The notes under the pieces: generated by a model
Databases searched by the model: none
Told to the model about the DNA's origin: nothing
What the model saw: the letters and a program-made list of their open reading frames with translations, nothing else
In this document: positions 23,808-32,161 of the stretch, piece by piece
Layout: the number at the start of each line of letters is the position of its first letter
How positions within the stretch are numbered: the first letter of the stretch is position 1
Translations under genes and position numbers: made by a program
Assembly: GCF_035946055.1 (NCBI RefSeq)
Contig: NZ_CP108364.1
Location: 558,001 to 622,000, forward strand
Source of the DNA: Streptomyces sp. NBC_01341
GTDB taxonomy: Bacteria; Actinomycetota; Actinomycetes; Streptomycetales; Streptomycetaceae
Length of the DNA stretch: 64,000 bases
Reading direction: 5' to 3'

Positions 23808-24275
23808 ATGGGCACTGCGCAGGAGCGGGTTTTTGAGCCCGCGACCGGGGACGGCCCGGCGGCAGCGGATCTTGGGGGCACGCGCGCCGGGGAGGTACGG
23901 ACGGCGTACGAGGGGATGCTCCAGATCAGGCGTCTGACCAACAGCGGACTCGCGGACCCCGAAGGCGCGCCGGCCCCGTGGGAGCTTCACCGGCCGGTCC
24001 GGGCCGTGGCGTTGGCACTGGAAGCCGCCGGAACAGCCCCGTCCGCGGTCGGGCCGTCCGGCGAGCGGACGGCGACGGGCTATCGCGTGTGCGAGAACGG
24101 CCGACCCGGCTTTGTGCGAGTGGACTGGGTGGGGCCATCGGGTGGCGGAGCCGCGCACGCCGAGGCGGAGGCGCTGGCCGGCTGCACCGACGTGCTGCGG
24201 CGACTCGGCTGGACGGCCCTGCTCTACCGAGGGCCGCGCGGGCGGCGCTTCCTCGAAGTCGAACCACCGTCGTGA
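23808..24275 (+). CDS. Hypothetical protein
   Basis: A 155-residue soluble protein with no recognised family. It has an N-terminal acidic stretch, then a compact alpha/beta region (SGERTATGYRVCENGRPGFV, then HAEAEALAGCTDVLRRLGW, then the strand FLEVEPPS). Codon bias supports coding. GAGAGG lies about 7 bp before the ATG. It has no close same-strand partner except possibly the small TTA-containing gene 313 bp downstream. Confidence 0.6.
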   Translation: MGTAQERVFEPATGDGPAAADLGGTRAGEVRTAYEGMLQIRRLTNSGLADPEGAPAPWELHRPVRAVALALEAAGTAPSAVGPSGERTATGYRVCENGRPGFVRVDWVGPSGGGAAHAEAEALAGCTDVLRRLGWTALLYRGPRGRRFLEVEPPS

Positions 24276-24588
24276 CGTGGTTCGACGTGGGCGACGGTAC
24301 GGAGCTCCTGCCGGCTGCGGACTTCCGAACGTTCGTAGAGGGGGCCGGCTTTCGGCTCCGGCGGCTGATGTCGGTCGGCCCGTCCAGGAGCGCTTCGGCG
24401 ACGACAGGGCGGGAAAAGAGGGGATCCCAGTCGCTGGGCGCCCGGAGCTTGGAAGCAGTGAAGTCGAACTCCTCCATCGTCACCTGCAACACCGGTGTCA
24501 TACCCCCGCGCGATGCCGCCTACAGCTGCACTGTCAGACCCATGGGGGATGCTTGACGGTCCGACACCTCTGACCGGGAGATGCTGAG
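24276..24588. other. Ambiguous region, weak coding signal on both strands
   Basis: A plus-strand frame from GTG at about 24273 (beginning VTWFDVGDGTELLPAADF) and a minus-strand frame from ATG at 24501 (beginning MTPVLQVTMEEFDFTASK) both look protein-like over their first 40-60 codons and then lose bias. Neither has a convincing ribosome site over a full gene. The base composition is less GC-rich than the flanks. These may be remnants of small genes. Confidence 0.3.
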
Positions 24589-24816
24589 ATGCAGGAAGCA
24601 GAAAGGGCCGCTGCCCAGGCCTACATCCGTTTACTGGCCGCCACCCGCGCCGCGCTCGCCGACCCGGCCGACGGTCCGCTGTACATGCCGCTGCTCGCCT
24701 CGCCGATACAGGAGGCGGACGAGGCCCTGCACAGCGCCGGCCTCGCGGGCAACGAGGGCAGGTTCTTCGCTCTCGTCCGGGAGCTCCTGCCGAGCCTGAC
24801 CGGTTCGGACCGCTGA
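24589..24816 (+). CDS. Small helical protein with a TTA (bldA) codon
   Basis: A 75-residue, mainly alpha-helical hypothetical protein (AQAYIRLLAATRAALADPAD at residues 9-28, then FFALVRELLPSL). No family is recognised. Codon 15 is TTA (24631-24633), the leucine codon that needs the developmentally controlled bldA tRNA in Streptomyces, so translation is probably late or conditional. GGGAG lies 8 bp before the ATG. A strong hairpin follows the stop codon. Confidence 0.65.
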   Translation: MQEAERAAAQAYIRLLAATRAALADPADGPLYMPLLASPIQEADEALHSAGLAGNEGRFFALVRELLPSLTGSDR

Positions 24817-24828
24817 CGGGTCCGGGCA

Positions 24829-24859
24829 CCGGCCCCGCTCCCGACGGGAGCGGGGCCGG
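24829..24859. terminator. Bidirectional hairpin terminator
   Basis: A perfect 14-bp inverted repeat CCGGCCCCGCTCCC and its complement surround a 3-nt loop, between the convergent TTA gene and the ArsR-SRPBCC gene. Confidence 0.85.
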
Positions 24860-24879
24860 GTGTGCGCCCGTGCGCGTAC

Positions 24880-25638
24880 CTATTGGCCGGTGTACATGAG
24901 GGACCCGGGTGTGGTGAGCCGTTCACCGGTCTCCAGCCAGGTCTTCAGGCCGGAGAGGATCATCGGCCAACCGCCGTACAGCTCGTCGTTGGCGCCCTCG
25001 CGCAGCTCGTCATGGGTGACGGTGAGACGGCAGGAGTCGCCGACGGGCTCGATCTCCCACGTGACGCGGGTGGGGCCCTCACTCCTCACGTCGTCGCTCC
25101 AGAGCGCGACCATGCTCTGGACGAGTCTGCGCGGCGGGTCGACCTCCAGGTTCCGCCCTTCTCCGAGCGGTCCGGGCGCACCGGGTGCGCTCATCTCGAA
25201 GGTCGATCCCTCGGTCCAGTCCGAGGTGATGCGCGCCCCGAAGTTGTACTGGCTTCTGATCTCGGGATCGGTGATCGCCTCCCAGAGGCGTTCGGGCGTC
25301 GTGCGGATGTAGATCTCGAAGACCTTCTCCATGGGATTCTCCAGTCGACTCTTGAGACCGCTGAGCCCGGCGGCCCAGGGCTCCGCGTACTTGCTCACCC
25401 ACCGGTCGTGGACGAGCCGGATGGGCACCGGGTTCAGGAAGTGGAGCTTTTCCCGGCCCCGCCTTCGCGTGACGACCAGCCCCGCCGCCTCCAGCAGCTT
25501 GAGGTGCTTCATCACAGCGAATCGCGTGATCTCGAAGCGGGCCTCCAGCGCACCCAGTGTCTGTCCGTCCTCGCGGAACAGCTCGTCGAGCAGCCCGCGC
25601 CTCGTGGGATCCGCCAGAGCCTTGAACACTGCGTCCAT
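24880..25638 (-). CDS. ArsR-type repressor fused to an SRPBCC (AHSA1) domain
   Basis: A 252-residue fusion. Residues 1-95 are an ArsR winged helix (start MDAVFKALADPTRRGLLDEL, recognition helix FAVMKHLKLLEAAGL, wing VTRRRGREKLHFLNP). From about residue 113 an AHSA1/SRPBCC domain begins (EKVFEIYIRTTPERLWEAIT). Separate ArsR and AHSA1 genes are often adjacent, and here they are one protein, so the ligand pocket may directly control DNA binding. I chose the ATG at 25638 because an upstream in-frame ATG lies inside the operator palindrome. Confidence 0.9.
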   Translation of the reverse strand: MDAVFKALADPTRRGLLDELFREDGQTLGALEARFEITRFAVMKHLKLLEAAGLVVTRRRGREKLHFLNPVPIRLVHDRWVSKYAEPWAAGLSGLKSRLENPMEKVFEIYIRTTPERLWEAITDPEIRSQYNFGARITSDWTEGSTFEMSAPGAPGPLGEGRNLEVDPPRRLVQSMVALWSDDVRSEGPTRVTWEIEPVGDSCRLTVTHDELREGANDELYGGWPMILSGLKTWLETGERLTTPGSLMYTGQ

Positions 25639-25652
25639 GCGTCCCAAAATAT

Positions 25653-25668
25653 GTGACCTTTTGGTCAC
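25653..25668. promoter_or_regulatory. Palindromic operator of the ArsR-SRPBCC gene
   Basis: GTGACC-TTTT-GGTCAC lies 15-30 bp upstream of the ArsR-SRPBCC start codon. Its position suits autorepression by the encoded winged-helix protein. Confidence 0.6.
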
Positions 25669-25711
25669 CTGTCAATCCGGGCGGGCCCGCGAGGCCCCGG
25701 ACGAGGCGCGA

Positions 25712-25723
25712 TGAATTGATTCA
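25712..25723. promoter_or_regulatory. Upstream rhamnose-operon operator (LacI-type)
   Basis: The palindrome TGAATTGATTCA lies 27 bp upstream of the -35 box of the rhaI promoter. It shares TGAAnnGATTCA with the second site at 25790-25801. Confidence 0.6.
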
Positions 25724-25749
25724 AATCAGGAAGAAAGTTGCTCAGCAGC

Positions 25750-25779
25750 TTGACTAGCAGCGAGGCCCAAACCTAGCGT
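25750..25779 (+). promoter_or_regulatory. rhaI promoter
   Basis: TTGACT at 25750-25755 and TAGCGT at 25774-25779 are separated by 18 bp, a good match to the vegetative Streptomyces consensus. The transcript would start near 25786, about 64 bp before the rhaI start codon. Confidence 0.6.
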
Positions 25780-25789
25780 ACGTTGCGGA

Positions 25790-25801
25790 TGAAACGATTC
25801 A
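25790..25801. promoter_or_regulatory. Downstream rhamnose-operon operator (LacI-type)
   Basis: The near-palindrome TGAAACGATTCA lies just after the predicted transcription start, where a bound LacI-family protein would block the polymerase. Together with the site at 25712 it brackets the promoter. The regulator gene is not in this window. Confidence 0.6.
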
Positions 25802-25849
25802 CATCCCGATCCTGACCGGTCGCCGGATGACTCTGCTTACGAGGTGTTC

Positions 25850-27016
25850 ATGTCTGATGTGTCGGCCGTCAAGGCAGCTCTGAAGTCTCAGGTCATCGAG
25901 ACGCCGTCCTGGGGTTACGGCAACTCCGGAACGCGCTTCAAGGTCTTCGCCCAGCCCGGAGTCCCCCGCGACCCGTTCGAGAAGCTGGCGGACGCGGCGC
26001 AGGTGCACGCCTGCACCGGGGTAGCCCCGAAGGTCTCGCTGCACATTCCGTGGGACAGGGTCGAGGACTACGCGGCGCTGACGCGCTACGCCGACGAGCT
26101 GGGGCTGCGCATCGGCGCGATCAACTCCAACGTCTTCCAGGACGACGACTTCAAGCTGGGCTCGGTCACCCATCCCGATGCGAAGGTCCGGCGCAAGGCG
26201 ACCGACCACCTGCTCGAGTGCGTGGACATCATGGACGCCACCGGCTCACGCGACCTCAAGCTGTGGTTCTCGGACGGCACCAACTATCCGGGCCAGGACG
26301 ACATCGTGGGCCGCCAGGACCGGCTGGCCGAAGCGCTGGCCGAGGTCTACGCCCGGCTCGGAGCCGACCAGCGGATGCTGCTGGAGTACAAGCTCTTCGA
26401 ACCCGCCTTCTACACGACCGACGTCCCGGACTGGGGCACCTCGTACGCGCACTGCCTGAAGCTGGGCCCGAAGGCCCAGGTGGTCGTGGACACCGGACAC
26501 CACGCGCCCGGCACCAACATCGAGTTCATCGTCGCCTTCCTCCTGCGGGAGGGAAAGCTCGGCGCGTTCGACTTCAACTCCCGCTTCTACGCCGATGACG
26601 ACCTCATGGCCGGAGCCGCGGATCCCTTCCAGCTGTTCCGGATCATGCACGAGGTGGTCAAGAACGGCGGCCTCCGGCCCGAGACCAACGTCAACTTCAT
26701 GCTCGACCAGTGCCACAACATCGAGGCCAAGATCCCCGCTGTCATCCGCTCGGTCACCAATGTGCAGGAGGCGACCGCGAAGGCACTGCTGATCGATGCC
26801 GAGGCGCTGGCCACGGCTCAGCGATCCGGTGATGTGCTCGCCTCCAACGGTGTGCTGATGGATGCCTTCAACACGGACGTCCGTCCGCTGCTCGCCGACG
26901 TACGCGAGGAACTCGGCCTGGCGCGGGATCCGTTCGCGGCCTACCTCGCCTCCGGCAACCAGGAGCGCATCGCCGCCGACCGTGTCGGAGGGCGGCAGGC
27001 CGGCTGGGGTGCCTGA
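25850..27016 (+). CDS. rhaI: L-rhamnose isomerase
   Basis: A 388-residue TIM-barrel metalloenzyme that converts L-rhamnose to L-rhamnulose, first step of the phosphorylated rhamnose pathway. It is of the Streptomyces/Pseudomonas subtype, not the E. coli RhaA type. Metal and substrate segments visible are LLEYKLFEPAFYTTD, VVDTGHHAPGTN and FDFNSRFYADDDL. The ATG at 25850 has GAGG 5 bp upstream. It begins the rhaI-rhaD-rhaB operon, which lacks transporter, mutarotase and regulator genes here. Confidence 0.95.
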   Translation: MSDVSAVKAALKSQVIETPSWGYGNSGTRFKVFAQPGVPRDPFEKLADAAQVHACTGVAPKVSLHIPWDRVEDYAALTRYADELGLRIGAINSNVFQDDDFKLGSVTHPDAKVRRKATDHLLECVDIMDATGSRDLKLWFSDGTNYPGQDDIVGRQDRLAEALAEVYARLGADQRMLLEYKLFEPAFYTTDVPDWGTSYAHCLKLGPKAQVVVDTGHHAPGTNIEFIVAFLLREGKLGAFDFNSRFYADDDLMAGAADPFQLFRIMHEVVKNGGLRPETNVNFMLDQCHNIEAKIPAVIRSVTNVQEATAKALLIDAEALATAQRSGDVLASNGVLMDAFNTDVRPLLADVREELGLARDPFAAYLASGNQERIAADRVGGRQAGWGA

Positions 27017-27076
27017 GTCCCGTTCCCTGCCGGCCTGCCGCACCCGCCGCCCGTCCCGTCTTCCGAAGGAAACCTC

Positions 27077-29122
27077 ATGACGTCCGCGACGCACTCCGAA
27101 GTCGCCGCGCTCCTGGAGCGCGCCCACCGGATCGGCTCCGATCCCCGCAACACCAACTACGCCGGTGGAAATGCCTCGGCCAAGGCGACGGCGACCGACC
27201 CCGTCACCGGCGGCGAGGCCGAACTCCTCTGGGTCAAGGGATCGGGCGGCGATCTCGGGACGCTGACCGAGGCCGGTCTGGCCGTGCTCCGGCTCGACCG
27301 CGTGCGTGCGCTGAAGGCCGTCTACCCGGGGGTGGAACGCGAGGACGAGATGGTCCATGCGTTCGACTACTGCCTGCACGGGAAGGGCGGCGCCGCTCCG
27401 TCCATCGACACGGCGATGCACGCGCTGGTAGAGGCGGCCCACGTCGACCACCTGCACCCGGATTCCGGCATCGCCCTCGCGTGCGCCGCCGACGGCGAGA
27501 AGCTGACGGCCGACTGCTTCGGCGACAAGGTGGCCTGGGTGGGGTGGCGCCGGCCCGGCTTCCAGCTCGGTCTCGACATCGCCGCCGTCAAGGAGGCCAA
27601 CCCGCAGGCCGTAGGCGTCGTCCTGGGCGGGCACGGCATCACCGCCTGGGGCGACACCTCGCAGGAATGCGAACGCAACGCCCTCTGGATGATCCGCACG
27701 GCGGAGACGTTCCTCGAGGAGCACGGCAGGGCCGAACCGTTCGGTCCCGTGCTGGAGGGATACGGGGCCCTGGACGAGCAGGCCCGCCGGGAACGGGCCG
27801 CCGCACTCGCCCCGGTGATCCGGGGTCTGGCCTCCACGGACCGCCCGCAGGTGGGGCACTTCACCGACGCGCCGCCGGTGCTGGACTTCCTGTCACGCGC
27901 GGAACACCCGAGGCTGGCCGCCCTCGGCACCTCCTGCCCTGACCACTTCCTCCGCACGAAGGTGAGCCCACTCGTCCTCGACCTGCCGGCGGATACCCCA
28001 CTGGAGGAGGCGGTTGCCCGGCTGGAGGTGCTCCACGGGGAGTACCGGGAGGCCTACAGGGCGTACTACGAGCGCCATGCCTCGCCGGACTCACCCGCGA
28101 TGCGCGGAGCGGACCCGGCCATCGTGCTGGTGCCCGGTGTCGGGATGTTCTCGTACGGCAAGGACAAGCAGACGGCCCGAGTCGCCGCGGAGTTCTACCT
28201 CAACGCCGTCAACGTGATGCGGGGCGCCGAGTCCGTCTCCGCCTACGCACCGATCGAGGAGTCCGAGAAGTTCCGCATCGAGTACTGGGAGCTGGAGGAG
28301 GCGAAACTCCGCCGGATGCCGAAGCCGAAGGCGCTGGCCACGAGGGTCGCGCTGGTCACGGGCGCCGGATCGGGCATCGGCAAGGCCATCGCTCTCCGGC
28401 TGGTCGCGGAAGGCGCATGCGTCGTCGTGGCGGACGTGAACGGCGAGAGCGCCGCAGTCGTGGCCGAGGAGCTCGGAGGCGCGGACAAGGCCGTCGCCGT
28501 GACGGTCGATGTCACAGCCGAGGAGCAGATCGCTGATGCCTTCAAAGCCGCGGCCCTCGCCTTCGGCGGGGTGGACCTGGTCGTCAACAACGCCGGGATC
28601 TCCATCTCCAAGCCGCTCCTGGAGACGACGGCCCGGGACTGGGACCTGCAGCACGACATCATGGCGCGGGGTTCGTTCCTGGTCTCCCGCGAGGCAGCAC
28701 GGGTCATGACGGCGCAGGGGCTCGGCGGCGACATCGTGTACATCGCTTCGAAGAACGCCGTGTTCGCGGGCCCGAACAACATCGCCTACTCGGCCACGAA
28801 GGCGGACCAGGCACACCAGGTCCGCCTGCTGGCCGCCGAGCTGGGCGAACACGGAATCAGGGTCAACGGTGTGAATCCGGATGGCGTGGTGCGTGGATCC
28901 GGCATCTTCGCGGCGGGCTGGGGAGCCCAGCGCGCCGCGACGTACGGCATCGAGGAGGAGAAGCTGGGTGAGTTCTACGCCCAGCGCACGATCCTCAAGC
29001 GCGAGGTACTGCCGGAGCACGTCGCCAACGCGGTCTTCGCCCTGACGGGCGGGGAACTCACCCACACCACCGGCCTCCATGTTCCCGTCGACGCCGGTGT
29101 GGCAGCGGCGTTCCTGCGCTGA
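27077..29122 (+). CDS. rhaD: Bifunctional rhamnulose-1-phosphate aldolase/lactaldehyde dehydrogenase
   Basis: A 681-residue two-domain enzyme. Residues 1 to about 400 are a class II aldolase with zinc ligands in DHLHPDSG and GGHGITAW, splitting rhamnulose-1-phosphate to dihydroxyacetone phosphate and L-lactaldehyde. From about residue 425 a short-chain dehydrogenase follows, with the NAD loop VTGAGSGIGKAIA and the catalytic YSATK, and would oxidise or reduce the lactaldehyde. The fusion channels the toxic aldehyde. AAGGA precedes the ATG, 60 bp after rhaI. Confidence 0.94.
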   Translation: MTSATHSEVAALLERAHRIGSDPRNTNYAGGNASAKATATDPVTGGEAELLWVKGSGGDLGTLTEAGLAVLRLDRVRALKAVYPGVEREDEMVHAFDYCLHGKGGAAPSIDTAMHALVEAAHVDHLHPDSGIALACAADGEKLTADCFGDKVAWVGWRRPGFQLGLDIAAVKEANPQAVGVVLGGHGITAWGDTSQECERNALWMIRTAETFLEEHGRAEPFGPVLEGYGALDEQARRERAAALAPVIRGLASTDRPQVGHFTDAPPVLDFLSRAEHPRLAALGTSCPDHFLRTKVSPLVLDLPADTPLEEAVARLEVLHGEYREAYRAYYERHASPDSPAMRGADPAIVLVPGVGMFSYGKDKQTARVAAEFYLNAVNVMRGAESVSAYAPIEESEKFRIEYWELEEAKLRRMPKPKALATRVALVTGAGSGIGKAIALRLVAEGACVVVADVNGESAAVVAEELGGADKAVAVTVDVTAEEQIADAFKAAALAFGGVDLVVNNAGISISKPLLETTARDWDLQHDIMARGSFLVSREAARVMTAQGLGGDIVYIASKNAVFAGPNNIAYSATKADQAHQVRLLAAELGEHGIRVNGVNPDGVVRGSGIFAAGWGAQRAATYGIEEEKLGEFYAQRTILKREVLPEHVANAVFALTGGELTHTTGLHVPVDAGVAAAFLR

Positions 29123-29201
29123 CCCGGTGTCACTCCGCCGCGTCCCGGTGCTTGTTCGACGCATCCGGGGCGCGGCTTCAGTTCGGATCGGATGAGATTC
29201 C

Positions 29202-30686
29202 ATGCCTGCGACTTCACGACACGACCCGGTCTTCGCCGCGGTGGACCTGGGGGCCACCAGCGGCCGGGTCATCACCGGCAGGGTCGGCGCCGACGAGCTG
29301 GTGCTGACGGAGACACACCGCTTCGCCAACACCCCCGTGCGGCTCCCCGACGGGCTCCGCTGGGACGTACTCGCCCTGTACCAGGGCGTGCTGGAGGGGC
29401 TGCGGGCCGCGGCCCGAACGGGTCCCGTGGCCTCGGTGGGCATCGACACGTGGGCGGTCGACTACGGCGTCCTGGATTCCGACGGAGCGCTCCTTGGAGT
29501 CCCGTTCCACTACCGCGACGGGCGCAACACTCCCGCCGCCGAGCAGGTGCTCACGCACATCGGTGCGCGGGAACTGTACGGGATCGGTGGTCTGCAGCAC
29601 CTCCCCTTCAACACCGTCTTCCAGCTCGCCGCACACCGCGCGACAGCCCAGTGGGAAGCGGCCCGGACGATCCTCCTGATGCCCGACCTGCTGGTGTACT
29701 GGCTGACCGGGACGGTGGGCGCGGAGGTGACCAACGCGTCCACGACCGGTCTGTTCGACGCGCGATCCGGCACCTGGTCGGACGCGCTGATCCAGCGGCT
29801 CGGCCTGGACCGGTCGCTGTTCCCACCGCTTCGTGAGCCGGGTGAGAGTGCGGGCACCCTGCTGCCCCATGTCGCCGAACTCGCCGGACTCCCCCACGGC
29901 ACACCCGTGACCACGGTCGCCTCGCACGACACCGCGTCGGCGGTCGCCGCGGTCCCGGCCACGGAGCCGGGGTTCGCGTACGTGTCGTGCGGCACCTGGT
30001 CGCTGGCGGGTCTCGAACTGGACGCGCCCGTGCTCACCGAGGCGTCGAGGGCGGCGAACTTCACCAACGAGCGCGGGATCGACGGAACGGTGCGCTATCT
30101 CCGCAACATCATGGGTATGTGGCTGCTGGAGGAGTGCCGCCGTACGTGGGAACGGGACGGTGCGGCGACGTCGTTTTCCGGTCTGCTCGCGGACGCGGCA
30201 CGTGCCCGGCCGTTCGCCGCGGTGATCGACCCCGACGACCCCCTCTTCCTCTCGCCGGGTGACATGCCCTCACGGATCGACGCCGCTCTCATCCGGACCG
30301 GACAGAATCTGCCGGAAGGCCGGGGCGGCTACGTGCGATGCGTCCTGGAGAGTCTGGCGCTGGCGCACCGCAGGACGCTGCACGAGGCGGCACAGCTGGC
30401 GGGCCGGGACCTGACCCGGATCCACCTGGTCGGGGGTGGCTCACGCAATGAACTGCTGTGCCAGTGGACCGCCGACGCCACCGGGCTGCCGGTCACCGCG
30501 GGCCCCGCCGAGGCGACCGCGCTCGGCAACGTGCTGCTCCAGGCGCGGGCGCACGGACTGGTGGGCGGACCGGCTGACATGAGGCGGCTGGTCGCCCGCA
30601 CCCAGGAACTGCGCCACTACGCCCCGCAAGGGGACGTCGCGGCCTGGGACGAAGCGGCCGACCGGCTGCCGGTACGTGTGAGCTGA
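29202..30686 (+). CDS. rhaB: Rhamnulokinase
   Basis: A 494-residue FGGY-family sugar kinase that phosphorylates L-rhamnulose at O1, the step between RhaI and RhaD. The N-terminal phosphate motif AAVDLGATSGRV, the VGIDTWAVDYGVLD segment, and the adenosine-binding HLVGGGSRNELLCQ near the C-terminus are intact. It is the third and last gene of the operon, 79 bp after rhaD, and is followed by a strong hairpin. Confidence 0.95.
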   Translation: MPATSRHDPVFAAVDLGATSGRVITGRVGADELVLTETHRFANTPVRLPDGLRWDVLALYQGVLEGLRAAARTGPVASVGIDTWAVDYGVLDSDGALLGVPFHYRDGRNTPAAEQVLTHIGARELYGIGGLQHLPFNTVFQLAAHRATAQWEAARTILLMPDLLVYWLTGTVGAEVTNASTTGLFDARSGTWSDALIQRLGLDRSLFPPLREPGESAGTLLPHVAELAGLPHGTPVTTVASHDTASAVAAVPATEPGFAYVSCGTWSLAGLELDAPVLTEASRAANFTNERGIDGTVRYLRNIMGMWLLEECRRTWERDGAATSFSGLLADAARARPFAAVIDPDDPLFLSPGDMPSRIDAALIRTGQNLPEGRGGYVRCVLESLALAHRRTLHEAAQLAGRDLTRIHLVGGGSRNELLCQWTADATGLPVTAGPAEATALGNVLLQARAHGLVGGPADMRRLVARTQELRHYAPQGDVAAWDEAADRLPVRVS

Positions 30687-30802
30687 CGGGCTGGTGGCAC
30701 GCGTGTAGGCCGGCTGACCGCCCGTACGCAGGTGAGCCGATGGGTCAGTGGTAGGCGTGCGTGGCGGCGGGGTGGTGGCGCGCGCGTACGAGGCGGCCGG
30801 TG

Positions 30803-30843
30803 GTGGCACGCGGGTGACCGGTCTCTCCGGTCACGCGTGCCAC
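30803..30843. terminator. Bidirectional hairpin terminator after rhaB
   Basis: A 17-bp stem with a 2-nt bulge (GTGGCACGC-GG-GTGACCGG against CCGGTCAC-GCGTGCCAC) and a 5-nt loop lies between convergent rhaB and the enoyl-CoA hydratase-family gene. The first arm's GGTGGCACGCG also occurs, as GGTGGCACGCG, just after rhaB near 30693. Confidence 0.8.
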
Positions 30844-30924
30844 TTCGGCCGCCGAACACGGGCCCGCGCTTCGACGCGCGCGGCGCGGTCCCGGGGCGCC
30901 GTGCGCGTCGAACGGCCGCCCCGG

Positions 30925-31983
30925 TCAGGAGGCGGAGAGCCCGAGTTCCTGATCGCCCAGCGGCTCGAAGTACCGGGCGACGTCGGCCTCGGCGACGTCA
31001 CCGGGCGCTGCGGGGCTCCACTGCGGATTGCGGTCCTTGTCGACGATCCGGGCCCGTACGCCTTCCACCAGATCGGGTCCCGCGAACGCCCTGCAGGAGA
31101 CACGGAACTCCTGGTCGAGAGCGGCTTCGAGGCTGTTCAGGTGCTTCGCACGGCGTACGGCGGCCAGGGTCACCTTGAGAGCAGTGGGTGACACGGCGTG
31201 CAGGATGGCGGCGGCCTCCTTGGCCGCGGGCAGCCCGCAGTCCGTCAGCCGGTCGATGATCCCCTCCACCGTGTCCGCCGCGTAGCAGGCGTCGATCCAC
31301 TCACGCTGGGCCGCCAGCTCCCCTTCCGGGGCGTCGGTGGCGTACCGGTGCACCGCTTCCGTGACCTCGTCGGGCGTGGTGCACCGCGACAGCGCCTCGG
31401 TGACGCCGGCGAGGCTGTGCGACGGGACGAAGTGGTCGGCCAGCCCGCACAGGATGGCGTCGGCGGCGCCGACGGCGCGCCCCGTGAGCGCCAGATGCGT
31501 ACCCAGCTCGCCCGGAGCCCTGGACAGAAGGTAGGTACCGCCTACATCCGGGACGAACCCGATGCCTGTCTCCGGCATGGCGACACGTGAGCGCTCGGTG
31601 ACGACGCGTACGCCCCCGTGCGCCGACACCCCGACCCCGCCGCCCATCACGATCCCGTCCATGAGGGCGACGTACGGCTTCGGGAACCGGGCGATCCGGG
31701 CGTTGAGCCGGTACTCGTCCCGCCAGAAGTCCACGGAGGCACGACGGCCCGCGCGGGCGTCCTCGTAGATCGAACGGATGTCACCGCCTGCGCAGAGACC
31801 GCGGTCACCGGCGCCCCTGATGACGACGGCGACGACGGCTTCGTCACCGGCCGCGCCGGTGAGCGCGTCGTCGATGTGGCACACCATGCTGTGGGTGAGT
31901 GCGTTCAGTGCGCGGGGACGGTTGAGGGTGATGTGCAGAACGCGGCCCTCGGTATGCAGCAGGACGGGCTCGTCGTCGTTCAT
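30925..31983 (-). CDS. 3-hydroxyisobutyryl-CoA hydrolase (enoyl-CoA hydratase/isomerase family)
   Basis: A 352-residue crotonase-fold enzyme. Length and sequence match the HIBCH group, which frees 3-hydroxyisobutyrate in valine breakdown. Blocks visible are ITLNRPRALNAL, the oxyanion-hole segments GLCAGGDIRSIYED and DGIVMGGGVGVS, and the acidic METGIGFVPDVGG-like stretch (PETGIGFVPDVGGTYLL). The C-terminal extension beyond 260 residues separates it from simple hydratases. The ATG has CGGAG about 8 bp upstream. It is a single gene. Confidence 0.88.
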   Translation of the reverse strand: MNDDEPVLLHTEGRVLHITLNRPRALNALTHSMVCHIDDALTGAAGDEAVVAVVIRGAGDRGLCAGGDIRSIYEDARAGRRASVDFWRDEYRLNARIARFPKPYVALMDGIVMGGGVGVSAHGGVRVVTERSRVAMPETGIGFVPDVGGTYLLSRAPGELGTHLALTGRAVGAADAILCGLADHFVPSHSLAGVTEALSRCTTPDEVTEAVHRYATDAPEGELAAQREWIDACYAADTVEGIIDRLTDCGLPAAKEAAAILHAVSPTALKVTLAAVRRAKHLNSLEAALDQEFRVSCRAFAGPDLVEGVRARIVDKDRNPQWSPAAPGDVAEADVARYFEPLGDQELGLSAS

Positions 31984-32161
31984 GTGTGCGCTCCGGTCGG
32001 CCGTGGACGATCTCTGCGTGCCATTCTGCGACGGCGCCCGCAGGGCTCATGCGCCGGGTCGCCTGTGAAACCGCTGTGGCACTCACGCACCACGGGCTCG
32101 ACAATTGACTTCTACGGGCCGCGACGTCCGGCAGCCCCGCCGGACAACCTCCGGAGCGCGC

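Noticed and set aside
26246..27859. A 537-codon minus-strand frame opposite rhaI and rhaD
   Set aside because: It crosses two well-identified genes and their gap, which a real gene would not do; no motifs.
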